Assembly: GCF_900465345.1 (NCBI RefSeq)
Contig: NZ_UEGO01000010.1
Span: 186,001 to 250,000, forward strand
DNA from: Asaia bogorensis
Lineage (GTDB): Bacteria > Pseudomonadota > Alphaproteobacteria > Acetobacterales > Acetobacteraceae
Length of the DNA: 64,000 nucleotides
Direction of reading: 5' to 3'
The translations under genes were made by a program, and so were the position numbers. Below are positions 1 through 9,937 of the stretch, piece after piece (position 1 is the first letter of the stretch; each line of letters starts with the position of its first letter). Under the pieces are notes generated by a model. The model was not told the origin of the DNA and did not search any database. It saw only the letters and a list, made by a program, of their open reading frames with translations.

Positions 1-1154
1 GGCTCTCGCGCCGTGGGACCGACAGGGATCTTCTCTCACGCATCTACGTGCTGCTTGAGCGTGACGCAGCAGAACGTGGCAGCGACAGCGAATTCCATCG
101 TAGTGCCCTGATCGAGACCGAGCGGGTCTTGTCTGCGCGTCTCGAACAGCAACGCAGCGATATGAGCGATCGTCTGGCCGGGTTGAGTCATCGCCTCGGT
201 CAGGAGCTTGCCGAAACAAGGCTTGCTCAGGGTCAAATGCTGCGTGACATGATGCGCGAAAATGCAGAGCAGCTCGCCCAGATCCGGGCCTCAGTCAGCG
301 AGCAGTTGCACGTTACCGTCGAAAAACAGATGCAGACCTCGTTTCAGCGCGTTGTCGAGCAGTTTTCAGCCATGCAGAAGGCCATTGGCGAAGTCTCCGC
401 CGTGACAGCCCAGATTGGCGATCTGAAAAGGCTGTTTGGCAACGTCAAGACGCGTGGGGGTTGGGGGGAAGCTCAGCTGCGCGCGATACTTGATGATATT
501 CTGCCCGCGGAATCCTACGACAGTAACTACCGGATTGGTGATGGTGGTGAAGTTGTGGAGTTTGCCCTTCGCATGCCGGTGCGCAGCGCCACGCCGCCGC
601 GCCTTGCCATCGACAGCAAATTCCCCACCGAAGCCTATGAGCGTCTGATTGATGCGGTGGATCGCGCCGATCAGGCGGCAGAGCGTATCGCGCGCCGCGC
701 CCTCGACAATGCGGTGCGCCTTGAGGCCCGCAAGATTGCCGAGAAATATATCCACCCGCCGCTTACCGTCGAGTTTGCCGTGCTCTATCTGCCAACAGAC
801 GGGCTCTACATGGAGGTTGCGCGTATACCGGGGCTGATCGACGAGGTTGGGCGTGTGCACCGCGTTATCATCATGGGGCCTTCCCTCATTCCCGCCCTGC
901 TGCGTACAGTCCATCTCGGATATGTGACATTGGCGCTGGAGGAACGCACGGACGCCATCGCAAGGCTTCTGGGGCTCACCCGGCAGGAAATGCTGCGCAT
1001 GGACGGCGTGCTTGAAAAACTCTCACGTGGCGCGGGTGCCATGAGCAATACGATTGATGAAGCAAGGCGGCGCACCCGTGTTCTGGGGCGCAAGCTTCGT
1101 GGGCTTGACGGGCAGGGGCCGGGTGACGACCTTGAAACACTGGATGAGCTTTAA
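1..1154 (+). CDS. rmuC: DNA recombination protein RmuC, 5' end outside the window
   Basis: The reading frame is already open at the left edge (codons in phase with base 3), so the gene is cut at its 5' end. A GTG at 48 is probably an internal valine. The visible part starts in a long charged coiled coil rich in Glu, Gln and Arg (to about 105 residues after base 48), followed by the conserved RmuC nuclease-like core with the motifs KTRGGWGE, IDSKFP and YLPTDGLY. The N-terminal membrane anchor usual in this family must lie upstream. RmuC restrains inversions at short inverted repeats in E. coli, but its biochemical activity is poorly defined. The two-component genes follow 48 bases downstream on the same strand. 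The family call is firm. Confidence 0.9.
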   Translation, partial: LSRRGTDRDLLSRIYVLLERDAAERGSDSEFHRSALIETERVLSARLEQQRSDMSDRLAGLSHRLGQELAETRLAQGQMLRDMMRENAEQLAQIRASVSEQLHVTVEKQMQTSFQRVVEQFSAMQKAIGEVSAVTAQIGDLKRLFGNVKTRGGWGEAQLRAILDDILPAESYDSNYRIGDGGEVVEFALRMPVRSATPPRLAIDSKFPTEAYERLIDAVDRADQAAERIARRALDNAVRLEARKIAEKYIHPPLTVEFAVLYLPTDGLYMEVARIPGLIDEVGRVHRVIIMGPSLIPALLRTVHLGYVTLALEERTDAIARLLGLTRQEMLRMDGVLEKLSRGAGAMSNTIDEARRRTRVLGRKLRGLDGQGPGDDLETLDEL

Positions 1155-1202
1155 GCTGAATTTTACTATCGAAGCGGGGCAGGATTAGGCAGAAATGACA
1201 TC

Positions 1203-1928
1203 ATGAAACCGGATCATAGTCTCTCTTCTGCTTTGCCAGATCTGTCGTCAAAAGCCCGCATCCTGTTTGTTGAGGATGATGACACGCTTGCGAGGGAAGT
1301 TGTTGAGGAGCTGGCGGCGCGTGGGTTTGCAGTCTCGCATGTTTCCACCGGTCAGGCCGGACTCGAAGCGGCAACGAGCGACGCCTATGATCTGCTGGTT
1401 CTTGATCGCATGTTGCCCCTGCTCGACGGGCTTTCTGTTATCGAGAAGCTTCGCAACCAGAATATCCACGCACCTGTGCTTGTTCTGTCGGCGCTCTCGG
1501 CGGTGGATGATCGTGTGACCGGTCTCAAGGCCGGTGGCGATGATTACCTTACCAAGCCTTTCGCCATGGATGAACTCGTGGCACGTATCGAGGCCCTGCT
1601 GAGGCGCCCCAATGACACGCGCGCGACAATGCTGCGTGTCGGGCCACTGGATATGGACCTGATCGACCGCACCGTGACCCGCGAGGGGCGCGATATCGAG
1701 TTGCTGCCCCGCGAGTTCCGTCTTCTGGAATATCTGATGCGCAGGCCTAACCAGGTGCTCACCCGCACCATGCTGCTGGAGGATGTCTGGAACTACCGGT
1801 TCATTCCCCAGACCAATCTGGTTGACGTGCATATCGGCAAGCTGCGTCGCAAGGTCGATGCCACCGGTGAGACACCGCTGATCCACAGCATCAGGGGATC
1901 GGGGTTCATGCTGCGTGTCGCTCTCTGA
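1203..1928 (+). CDS. OmpR/PhoB-family response regulator
   Basis: This 241-residue protein has an N-terminal receiver domain (about 18-135) and a C-terminal winged-helix DNA-binding domain (about 142-240). Receiver landmarks are the acidic pair at D25-D26, the phosphoacceptor D68 in LVLDRMLP, S96 at the switch position and K118 in LTKPF. The C-terminal domain has the family signature around LPREFRLLEYL and the recognition region ending HIGKLRRKV. The start is the ATG at 1203. The gene overlaps the histidine kinase by 14 bases, so the two are cotranslated. Its target is inferred, not shown: the adjacent RND operon, whose upstream region carries paired inverted repeats, is the obvious candidate. 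Confidence 0.93.
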   Translation: MKPDHSLSSALPDLSSKARILFVEDDDTLAREVVEELAARGFAVSHVSTGQAGLEAATSDAYDLLVLDRMLPLLDGLSVIEKLRNQNIHAPVLVLSALSAVDDRVTGLKAGGDDYLTKPFAMDELVARIEALLRRPNDTRATMLRVGPLDMDLIDRTVTREGRDIELLPREFRLLEYLMRRPNQVLTRTMLLEDVWNYRFIPQTNLVDVHIGKLRRKVDATGETPLIHSIRGSGFMLRVAL

Positions 1929-3366
1929 CAATCCACGCTTCGGCGTTTTTCGCACGGCGACCTTCCGCCTGACGCTGGCTTTCGTGGCCGCCATCATTGG
2001 CGGCATGGTGCTGCAATTCGTCCTGCTTTTCGTGCAGATGACGCATTTCGAGGCTGAGCGGTCGAGCGGTATCCTGCATCGCGAGGCTGAGGTTCTGGTG
2101 CAGGAAACGCCGGAGCGGCTCGAATATCAGGTTCGCGAACGCGCCAGCAACGAGTTGCGCGTGGTGATCAACTGGGTTGGTCTGTTCGATGGCCATTATC
2201 ATCATATTGCAGGCGATCTGAAAGCCTGGCCCGAGGGGCTGGAGGTGGATGGCAAGGTTCACCGCCTGACGCTCTCACCCACAGATGACGCGCCCTACGA
2301 GATGCGTTTTCTGGCGGTCAAGGTGCCGGGCGGCCGCATACTGGTGCTGGCTCATTCGCTGCATCTGCTCTCCGAACTTCACTACATGATACGGCGTGGC
2401 GCCCTGCTGTCGGTCTTTCCGGTTGTCATGTTTGCGCTGCTGACAGGTGTCGTGCTCAGCCATCGGGCGCTGGCCCGCGTCAAGACCATGCACGAGGCCA
2501 TTGATCGCATCATGCAGGGCGATGTGCATGAGCGGCTGCCCGCAGCGCGCGAGCGCGACGAGCTTGAACGTCTGGCCGGTTCGGTCAACCGGATGCTCGA
2601 CCGTCTTGAATATCTGATGGATGAGATACGCGATGTCGGTAACGACATTGCCCATGACCTGCGCACGCCGCTGACGCGCGTTCGGGCGAGACTTGAGCGC
2701 GCGACGTCGAGCCCACACGACGCTGATTATCTGAACTCGGTGATCGAGCGCGCAACGCAGGATCTGGACCAGTGCTTTTCAGTCATCACGGCTCTCTTGC
2801 GTATTGGCGAGATCGAGAATGGCCGGCGTCGCGCAGGTTTTGCGCTCGTCAATTTGGCGGATCTCGTGGCCGATATCGTTGATCTCTATGAGCCAATTGC
2901 AGAAACCAACGGTCTGACACTCACCAACGCGGTTCAGCCATCAATCCCATCCTCGTCTTCATTGCGCTCCGGCGAATGTGCGTTTGACCCGATGATTACC
3001 TTTGGTGATCGCGACCTGCTTGTGGAGGTTCTGGCCAATCTGCTCGACAACGCGATGAAATTCACGCCTGCTGGCGGGTGCGTCACGATCTCAGCCTCGC
3101 CGGCACCTGGGGTTATCCGTCTGCGTGTGGCCGATACTGGCATTGGTATTCCGGAAGCGGAACGAGAGGCTGTTCTGGGACGTTTTTATCGTTCTGACAA
3201 AAGTCGTCATGTGCCGGGTAGCGGTCTGGGGCTCAGTCTTGTCATGGCTATATTGAGGTTGCATGGAATCGATCTTGCGATTGCGGATGGTGACGGGACA
3301 GCTGATCGCCCAGGGTGTGCCTTCGAGATGGTGTTTCAGGTCTCAGAGCCGTCTGAATCTGCCTGA
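1915..3366 (+). CDS. Sensor histidine kinase with HAMP domain
   Basis: This 483-residue kinase starts at a GTG inside the 3' end of the response regulator gene. It has a membrane segment at about 18-40, a periplasmic sensor of about 115 residues, a second membrane segment at about 161-183, a HAMP linker, a dimerisation domain with the phosphorylated His at 247 (motif AHDLRTP), and a HATPase domain with the N box around N375-N379, the G1 box DTGIGIP from 407, and a GSGLGL G2 box. It should phosphorylate the overlapping regulator. The periplasmic sensor resembles no ligand-binding domain I recognise, so the stimulus is unknown. Confidence 0.92.
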   Translation: MSLSDNPRFGVFRTATFRLTLAFVAAIIGGMVLQFVLLFVQMTHFEAERSSGILHREAEVLVQETPERLEYQVRERASNELRVVINWVGLFDGHYHHIAGDLKAWPEGLEVDGKVHRLTLSPTDDAPYEMRFLAVKVPGGRILVLAHSLHLLSELHYMIRRGALLSVFPVVMFALLTGVVLSHRALARVKTMHEAIDRIMQGDVHERLPAARERDELERLAGSVNRMLDRLEYLMDEIRDVGNDIAHDLRTPLTRVRARLERATSSPHDADYLNSVIERATQDLDQCFSVITALLRIGEIENGRRRAGFALVNLADLVADIVDLYEPIAETNGLTLTNAVQPSIPSSSSLRSGECAFDPMITFGDRDLLVEVLANLLDNAMKFTPAGGCVTISASPAPGVIRLRVADTGIGIPEAEREAVLGRFYRSDKSRHVPGSGLGLSLVMAILRLHGIDLAIADGDGTADRPGCAFEMVFQVSEPSESA

Positions 3367-3569
3367 CAATATCTGCGCTTTCGCTGCAGGACCGATTGCT
3401 GAGGGCATTGGCGAAAGCACGCCACGCCATGACCAGGCACGTCATGATTAGGCTCCCCTTAGGGAAAAACCTTTAAGGCGCGGGGTGACACATCCATGCT
3501 GGCGCAGGCGTACTATCATTGACCATGCTCTGTGACAGTCACGTGAAAGGTTGTTCCAGAACGGAACTT

Positions 3570-3640
3570 AAAAGGAATTTTCCTTGTCGCCCCCCGGGGT
3601 ATTTGTATTTCTGGCCGTAACAGGAAAAGGAATCTCCTTG
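3570..3640. promoter_or_regulatory. Two similar inverted repeats upstream of the RND operon
   Basis: The 363-base gap between the kinase and the permease holds no gene. It contains two near-identical short inverted repeats: AAAAGGAATTTTCCTTG at 3570-3586 and AAAAGGAATCTCCTTG at 3625-3640, start to start 55 bases, or about five helical turns. Each is AAGGA, a 3-4 base centre, then TCCTT. Same-face spacing suggests binding sites for a dimeric regulator, plausibly the response regulator upstream. No convincing -35/-10 pair was found. Confidence 0.4.
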
Positions 3641-3729
3641 ATGATATCGGGAAACGGATGGGGACTCCTCATGCCGGGTGATCAGCACAGGCGAGGGGCG
3701 GTCTCCATACTGCGTTATGGGGCGACTGC

Positions 3730-6700
3730 ATGAATCAGGTTGTCATCACCGCACTCAAGCGGCCCTATACCTTCGTTGTCCTGTCCATCTTCATCGTCAT
3801 TTTCGGTGTCCGTTCGGTTCTCAAGACGCCGACAGACGTTTTTCCGAACATCAATATCCCGGTTGTGGCGATCGTCTGGTCCTATCTGGGCCTGATGCCG
3901 GAGGATATGTCGGGGCGTGTCGTCTATTATTACGAGCGAACCCTGACCACGACGGTCAATAATATCGAGCACATCGAGAGTGGCTCCTATTACGGCCGCG
4001 GTATCGTCAAGGTCTATTTCCAGCCCGGTACCGATACCTCGGTGGCCCAGACCCAGATCACCTCGGTCTCACAGACGGTTATCAAGCAGTTGCCCACCGG
4101 GGCGACGCCACCGCTGATTCTGGCCTATAACGCCTCCTCGGTGCCGGTGCTGACGTTGCAGATCAATTCGGACAAGCTCAATGGCTCCGAATTGTACAAC
4201 ATGGCATCCAACCTGATCCGGCCGCAACTCGTTTCCGTACCCGGCGTCTCGATACCCAATCCCTATGGTGGTCTGGCGCCCTACATCACCGTCGATATCG
4301 ATCCCTCCAAGCTGATGGCGCATAACCTGTCCGCGGTGGACGTCAGTACGGCGCTGAACAAGCAGAACATCGTGCTGCCAGCGGGCGATCAGCGTATCGG
4401 GCCGTTCGACTACATGGTGCGGACCAATGCGCAGCCCCGCGAGGTGGAGACCTTCAACAACCTGCCGCTGAAGCAGGTTGGCAATTCAGTCGTCTATCTG
4501 CGTGATGTGGCTTACGTGCATCGCGGTGGCCCGCCACAGGCCAATATGGTGCTGGTGAAGGGCCGTCAGGCCGTCATGATGGTCATCATGAAAAGCGGCG
4601 ATGCCTCGACACTCGATGTGGTGGCAGGCGTCAAAAAACTGCTGCCTCAGGTTATCGATACACTACCCAAGGGAACGAGCATCAAGATCCTGACCGACGC
4701 CTCCGGTTTCGTGAAGGATTCGGTCGAGGACGTAGTGCGCGAGATGATCATCGCCGCGCTTCTGACCTCTCTTGCCGTGTTGCTCTTCCTTGGGTCATGG
4801 CGTTCCACCCTGATTGTCGCGACCTCTATCCCTCTCGCCATTCTTTGCTCGGTCATCGGGCTGAGTCTTGCGGGTCAGTCCATCAATGTGATGACGCTTG
4901 GCGGTCTTGCATTGGCGGTGGGTATTCTCGTCGATGATGCGACCGTCATGATCGAGAATATCGATGCCCATCTCGAGATGGGCAAGGATCTGGAAATGGC
5001 CATCATTGATGCGGCCAATCAGATCGTGGTCCCGACTTTCGTTTCGACAACCTGTATCTGCATTGTGTGGCTCCCGCTTTTCGAACTGACAGGCGTCGCG
5101 GGTTGGCTGTTCATGCCGATGGCCGAGGCCATCATCTTCGCCATGATCGCGTCATTTATCCTGTCGCGAACGCTGGTGCCGACCATGGCCAACTGGATGC
5201 TGGCGGCGCAGGTCGCTGCGCATGAGCATGGTGATGACGGCAAGGAGCCGGGGTTTTTCGGCCGCTTCCAGCGTGGCTTCGAAAGCGGGTTCTTTCGCTT
5301 TCGCGAGCGCTACAAGATTGTGCTTGCCGGTCTGATCGAGGAGCGTGTGAAGTTCGTCCCGTTCTTTATGGGCGTGTCGATCCTGTCCACCGGGCTCTAC
5401 TACTTCGTGGGTGAGGATTTCTTCCCTGAAATCAAGTCCGGCACACTGCAGCTTCATATGCGTGCCCCCATCGGGACGCGTCTGGAGGAATCCGGCAAGA
5501 TTTCCGTGCTGATCGAGAAGAAGATGCACGAGATCCTGCCCGGGCAGATCGACGCCGTGCTGAATAATTGCGGCCTGCCGTTCTCGCAGCTGAACCAGGC
5601 CTTCATCCCGACCCCCACCGTAGGGACCGAAGACTGCGATATCACCGTCTCGCTCAAGAATGACGAGAGCCCGACCGCCGAGTACCGTCGCAAGATACGT
5701 GCGGGCCTGATCGAGGCCTTCCCCGGCACACAGATCACGTTCCAGCCTGCCGACCTCACGGCCAAGATCCTAAATTTTGGCTTGCCAGCCCCGCTGGACG
5801 TGCAGGTTGTGGGCCGTGACCTTTACGGCAATTTCGCCTTTGCCAAAAAGTTGCGCCGCAAGCTGGCCACGATACCGGGCATCACCGATGTCTCGATCCA
5901 GCAGCCTATGACGCAGCCTACGCTCAGCATCAACGCGAAGCGGAGCTTTGCTCTGGGCACCGGTATTACCGAGCAGGATATCGCCCAGAACGCGCTCGTC
6001 GTGCTCTCGGGCTCGGCGCAGGTCGGGCAGGTGTACTTCCTGAACAGTTCAGGCGTCGCCCAGTTGATCGACGTGCAGACGCCCGCGAATTATCTGCAGA
6101 CGCTCAATGATCTCAAGACCGTGCCGATTGACCGCGGTGACGGCAACCCGACAAATGCCCAGCCCCAGCTTCTGGGCGCCTTGTCCGAAATCGAGCAGAC
6201 AGGCACCCCGGCGGAGGTTGCGCACTATAACATCATGCCGGTGTTCGATATCTACGCAGCCAACGAAAATATCGATCTTGGTACTGTGGCCAAATCCGTA
6301 CAGCGCGTTGCGGACTCGATGCGTTCGGAGCTGCCGCGCGGCTCGCATCTGGTGGTTCGTGGTCAGGCGGTGACGATGACGGATGCGTATTCGCAGCTGA
6401 TCGTCGGCCTCGCGATGTCGATCACGCTCGTCTATCTGATCATCGTTGTGAACTTCCAGTCCTGGCTGGATCCGTTCGTGATCATCACAGCGCTTCCCGG
6501 AGCGCTGGGTGGTATCGCCTGGAGCCTGTTCCTGACCCATACCTCGCTTTCGGTACCCGCCTTGACGGGCGCCATCATGTGCATGGGTACAGCCACGGCC
6601 AACGCCATTCTTGTCATCTCCTTCGCGCGTGAGCGGATGGAGATCCATGGTGATGCGCTCAAGGCGGCGCTCGAAGCAGGTTATGAGCGTATCCGCCCTG

Positions 6701-6900
6701 TGCTGATGACAGCGCTGGCCATGATTATCGGTATGGTGCCGATGTCCATAAGCAATTCCGACAATGCCCCGATCGGCAAGGCCGTGATCGGTGGCCTGCT
6801 GGTGGCGACGGCGGCGACACTCCTGTTCGTCCCCTGTGTTTTTGCCATTGTCCATTACAGAAAGCCGCGTGAACGCGGAGATGAGGGAGCCCACGCATGA
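3730..6900 (+). CDS. RND-family efflux transporter, inner membrane permease
   Basis: This 1056-residue protein is a proton-driven RND permease of the AcrB type: one N-terminal membrane helix (PYTFVVLSIFIVIFG), a large periplasmic porter domain, a helix block (about 335-500), a second porter domain, and a final helix block (about 855-1040). The paired aspartates of the proton relay are present at D402-D403 (LVDDATVMIEN). The ATG at 3730 gives the expected N-terminus. The stop overlaps the start of the membrane fusion gene (ATGA). The permease-first gene order differs from the common fusion-permease-outer-membrane order. Substrate is unknown. Sequence differs clearly from the two permeases at 42-48.5 kb. 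Confidence 0.93.
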   Translation: MNQVVITALKRPYTFVVLSIFIVIFGVRSVLKTPTDVFPNINIPVVAIVWSYLGLMPEDMSGRVVYYYERTLTTTVNNIEHIESGSYYGRGIVKVYFQPGTDTSVAQTQITSVSQTVIKQLPTGATPPLILAYNASSVPVLTLQINSDKLNGSELYNMASNLIRPQLVSVPGVSIPNPYGGLAPYITVDIDPSKLMAHNLSAVDVSTALNKQNIVLPAGDQRIGPFDYMVRTNAQPREVETFNNLPLKQVGNSVVYLRDVAYVHRGGPPQANMVLVKGRQAVMMVIMKSGDASTLDVVAGVKKLLPQVIDTLPKGTSIKILTDASGFVKDSVEDVVREMIIAALLTSLAVLLFLGSWRSTLIVATSIPLAILCSVIGLSLAGQSINVMTLGGLALAVGILVDDATVMIENIDAHLEMGKDLEMAIIDAANQIVVPTFVSTTCICIVWLPLFELTGVAGWLFMPMAEAIIFAMIASFILSRTLVPTMANWMLAAQVAAHEHGDDGKEPGFFGRFQRGFESGFFRFRERYKIVLAGLIEERVKFVPFFMGVSILSTGLYYFVGEDFFPEIKSGTLQLHMRAPIGTRLEESGKISVLIEKKMHEILPGQIDAVLNNCGLPFSQLNQAFIPTPTVGTEDCDITVSLKNDESPTAEYRRKIRAGLIEAFPGTQITFQPADLTAKILNFGLPAPLDVQVVGRDLYGNFAFAKKLRRKLATIPGITDVSIQQPMTQPTLSINAKRSFALGTGITEQDIAQNALVVLSGSAQVGQVYFLNSSGVAQLIDVQTPANYLQTLNDLKTVPIDRGDGNPTNAQPQLLGALSEIEQTGTPAEVAHYNIMPVFDIYAANENIDLGTVAKSVQRVADSMRSELPRGSHLVVRGQAVTMTDAYSQLIVGLAMSITLVYLIIVVNFQSWLDPFVIITALPGALGGIAWSLFLTHTSLSVPALTGAIMCMGTATANAILVISFARERMEIHGDALKAALEAGYERIRPVLMTALAMIIGMVPMSISNSDNAPIGKAVIGGLLVATAATLLFVPCVFAIVHYRKPRERGDEGAHA

Positions 6901-8180
6901 CCCAGCACCCAAAACAAGGTGCCGAGCCGAACCGCAAGCGGGGCCGCCTGATCATTCTCATCGTTCTGGGGGTTGCCGTTCTTCTGGCCGTCTGGGGAAT
7001 CGTCGAGCGTTCGATGCATTACGGCACCCTGCGCGAGGAGGCAGACGACAATGCCCGGGCGCGTGTCAGTCTGATCAACCCGCAGGCCGGCCCGGCCGAG
7101 CGGCATCTGGATCTGCCAGCCAATCTGGCCGCCTGGTATCAGGCGCCGATCTATGCGCAGGTCTCTGGCTACGTGAAGATGTGGTACAAGGACTACGGCG
7201 CGCATGTGAAATCGGGCGACCTGCTGGCCGAGATCAGCACGCCAAGCCTTGATGCCCAGTACGAGGCCGCCAAGGCGAATTACAACGTGGTTCTGGCCCG
7301 CTACAAACTGGCCGTGATCACAGCCAAGCGCTGGGCTGATCTACGTGACACCCAGGCCGTGTCGCGTCAGGAAGTGGATGTGCAGGCTGCCAACGCGGCG
7401 GCACAGAAAGCGCAGGTCGATCAGGCACAGCACGAGGTCGAGCGCTTTGAGGCTCTGGAAAACTTCAAGCGCATCGTGGCACCGTTCGACGGTATCGTAA
7501 CGTCACGTCTGGTGAATGTGGGCGATTACGTGAATGCAGGCGGCGGTGATCTGAACTCCCGCGGAAGTGCATCCGAGCTCTTTACAGTGGCAGATACGCA
7601 TCGCATGCGTGTTTTCGTGTCGGTGCCGCAGGATTATGCAGCTGTGATTTCCGACAAGCTCGCGGCCAAGCTCACCCTGCCGCAATTCCCCGGTCGCGTT
7701 TACGATGCAAGCTTCCTGGCCACTGCGCAGGCCTTCAATGCCTCGACGCGAACGGTCACCACCGAGCTCGAGCTTGATAACAAGGACGGGTCGCTCTGGC
7801 CGGATTCCTACGCTACCGCCCATTTCACCGCTCCCGGCGAGCCCGGTGTCCTGATCGTGCCGGTCAATGCGCTGATCTTTCGCGCTCAGGGCACGCAGCT
7901 CGCCACGGTGGTCGATAACCGTATTCATCTGATCGACGTGAAAACGGGCATCAACTATGGCATGACGATCCAGATCCTTGGCGGCATTGCAGCCAAGGAC
8001 CAGATCGTGGCCAATCCCACGGCGGATATGCTCGAAGGTGACGAGGTGAAGGTAGTGCCTGCAACGCGCGGCTATAACGATGCGACAGCCGCACCGCGCA
8101 AGAACGTGGCCCCTGCGCCGCATCAGCCGGTTCCGGAAGATGACGATGGTGGCACCAACGAGAACGGGGCGCGTCGATGA
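6897..8180 (+). CDS. RND efflux periplasmic adaptor (membrane fusion protein, HlyD/AcrA type)
   Basis: This 427-residue adaptor has one N-terminal membrane anchor (about 18-37), a biotinyl/lipoyl-like half motif (YAQVSGYVKMWYKDYGAHVK), a short alpha-helical hairpin, the returning half (IVAPFDGIVTSRLVNVGDYV), and beta-barrel and membrane-proximal domains. It bridges the permease encoded just upstream and the outer membrane factor just downstream. Both junctions are 4-base ATGA overlaps, so the three genes form one translationally coupled unit. The tail is hydrophilic and acidic. Confidence 0.92.
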   Translation: MTQHPKQGAEPNRKRGRLIILIVLGVAVLLAVWGIVERSMHYGTLREEADDNARARVSLINPQAGPAERHLDLPANLAAWYQAPIYAQVSGYVKMWYKDYGAHVKSGDLLAEISTPSLDAQYEAAKANYNVVLARYKLAVITAKRWADLRDTQAVSRQEVDVQAANAAAQKAQVDQAQHEVERFEALENFKRIVAPFDGIVTSRLVNVGDYVNAGGGDLNSRGSASELFTVADTHRMRVFVSVPQDYAAVISDKLAAKLTLPQFPGRVYDASFLATAQAFNASTRTVTTELELDNKDGSLWPDSYATAHFTAPGEPGVLIVPVNALIFRAQGTQLATVVDNRIHLIDVKTGINYGMTIQILGGIAAKDQIVANPTADMLEGDEVKVVPATRGYNDATAAPRKNVAPAPHQPVPEDDDGGTNENGARR

Positions 8181-9799
8181 GGGCAGGATCCAGGCGCCGC
8201 GCCTTGCGTGGCAGTGCTGCTAGCGCGGTTTTCAGCCTCGCCCTGCTTTCCGGCTGCGATCTTGCGCCGCACTACCAGGCCCCGAAATTCATCTATCCCG
8301 ATGGATGGAAAGGGAAGGGCGTTCTGGTGGACGCCAAGCCGGCCGACGATGTGCCCAAGGGTAAATGGTGGGAGGTCTTTCATGACCCCCAGCTGAACGC
8401 CCTTGAGGAAAAGATGCTGGCCTCCAATCCTGACCTGCAGGCTCAGGCGGAGGTGTTCACGCAGTCACGCGACATTGCGCGGGAGACAGAGGCGCAACTG
8501 GCGCCACAGCTCAATGGCTCAGCGGGGATGTCGAACAACAAGACGTCGCTCACCCGTCTGTGGCGCGGGGCCAATGCCAATTCGCCGACAACCGAATCGA
8601 GCGTGTTCTATAGCGGTGCCGCGACATGGGAGCCTGATTTCTTCAGCCGCATCCGCAATTCCACACGTATGCAAAAAAACATGGCGCAGGCCAGTGCGGC
8701 CGACTACGCTAATCTGCGCCTGATGCTCGAGGCGGAGCTGGCATCGAATTATCTCGGGTTGCGCGGGCTGGATGCCCAGTATGCCGTGTATGACGACTCG
8801 ATTCGTTATTACCAGACTGCGGTAAAGATCACCCAGCTTCGTCAGGCCGGAGCAATTGCGGCGGGGCTCGACGTCTCCCGAGCCGAGAACCAGCTCTACG
8901 CCACGATGGCCTCGCAGAGCCATGTGCGTGCCCAGCGTCAGGTGCTGGAACACGCCATAGCGGTGATGGTGAACACAGTTCCGGGCAGCTTCCAGATCGC
9001 CCCGACCAACAAGCAGGTTCTGCCGTATTCCATCCTGCGTATCCCGAGCGGCTTGCCCTCGCAGCTTCTGGAGCGCCGCCCTGATATTGCCTCTGCCGAG
9101 CGCAATCTCGCAGCCAATAGCCGCGCCATTGGCGTTGCGCGGGCCGCGTTCTACCCGGATGTCACCTTCAGCCTGAATGGTGGCTTCATGAACAATGGTT
9201 TCGACCTCGCAAGCCTTGGTAACTCGATGTGGAGTTACGGCGTGCAGGCCGTGGAGCCGCTGTTTACCGGGGGCTTGCGTCGTGCGGCCTTGCAGCGTGC
9301 CTGGGCCCAGTATCGCGAAAGTGCCGATCATTATCGCTCTACCGTGCTGTCCGCTTTTCAGGATGTGGAAGACGGCCTCTCGCAGACAAGCGCCTTTGCT
9401 GACCAGCAGAAGCAGCAATATGCCGCGGTGGACGCAGCGTTGCGGACGCAGCGCATGACCATGGCGCTCTACACGGGCGGGCTGACCAATTATCTTGACG
9501 TGGTTGTGGCGCAGCAGGCTGCCCTTGTGGCGCGTATTGATGCGGTTCAGGCCCAGACCATTCAGCTTCAGGCCAGTGTCCGCCTTATCAAGGCGCTTGG
9601 CGGTGGTTGGGATCGTTCGGCCCTGCCTTCGGTCAAGTCCATCGACCCGTTCGGTGTGCTGCAATATGACGGGCTGCATCACCCGCGACCCGCAGGCGAT
9701 GTGGATACGCGCAACAGCGCCAGCGATGTGAACCTGACCGGTGCGACACCCGCCGTTCCGGCGGTGACTCCCCTGTCGGCAACGGGCACCACGCGATGA
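8177..9799 (+). CDS. Outer membrane efflux lipoprotein, NodT/OprM family
   Basis: This 540-residue protein has a lipoprotein signal with lipobox LLSGC (modified Cys 27) and the two repeated outer membrane efflux domains of the TolC superfamily, including the typical GLPSQLLERRPDI linker between the halves. It should form the trimeric exit duct for the pump encoded upstream. The last 60 residues are Pro/Ala/Thr-rich and look unstructured. It is the last gene of the pump operon; rplK begins only 138 bases later. It is distinct in sequence from the second family member at 40.5-42.1 kb. Confidence 0.92.
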   Translation: MRAGSRRRALRGSAASAVFSLALLSGCDLAPHYQAPKFIYPDGWKGKGVLVDAKPADDVPKGKWWEVFHDPQLNALEEKMLASNPDLQAQAEVFTQSRDIARETEAQLAPQLNGSAGMSNNKTSLTRLWRGANANSPTTESSVFYSGAATWEPDFFSRIRNSTRMQKNMAQASAADYANLRLMLEAELASNYLGLRGLDAQYAVYDDSIRYYQTAVKITQLRQAGAIAAGLDVSRAENQLYATMASQSHVRAQRQVLEHAIAVMVNTVPGSFQIAPTNKQVLPYSILRIPSGLPSQLLERRPDIASAERNLAANSRAIGVARAAFYPDVTFSLNGGFMNNGFDLASLGNSMWSYGVQAVEPLFTGGLRRAALQRAWAQYRESADHYRSTVLSAFQDVEDGLSQTSAFADQQKQQYAAVDAALRTQRMTMALYTGGLTNYLDVVVAQQAALVARIDAVQAQTIQLQASVRLIKALGGGWDRSALPSVKSIDPFGVLQYDGLHHPRPAGDVDTRNSASDVNLTGATPAVPAVTPLSATGTTR

Positions 9800-9807
9800 C
9801 GAAAGAC

Positions 9808-9836
9808 TTGACAGCCCCGACCGCGGGGCGTTAAGG
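9808..9836 (+). promoter_or_regulatory. Candidate promoter for rplKA
   Basis: A perfect TTGACA at 9808-9813 is followed after 17 bases by TTAAGG (9831-9836), a weak -10. The spacer holds a GC-rich inverted repeat, GCCCCG and CGGGGC (9814-9829), which could instead act as a short terminator stem for the efflux operon. Position, 102 bases before the rplK start, suits a ribosomal leader. The -10 match is poor, so confidence is moderate. Confidence 0.45.
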
Positions 9837-9937
9837 GGCCGCTCCCATTCGGAACGCGGGAGAGGCATGAGCGGTCGCGAGATCGCAAACGCCTCACTGG
9901 AACCGCGGTTCGGGCAAACCATCAAGGAGTCCCGGAT

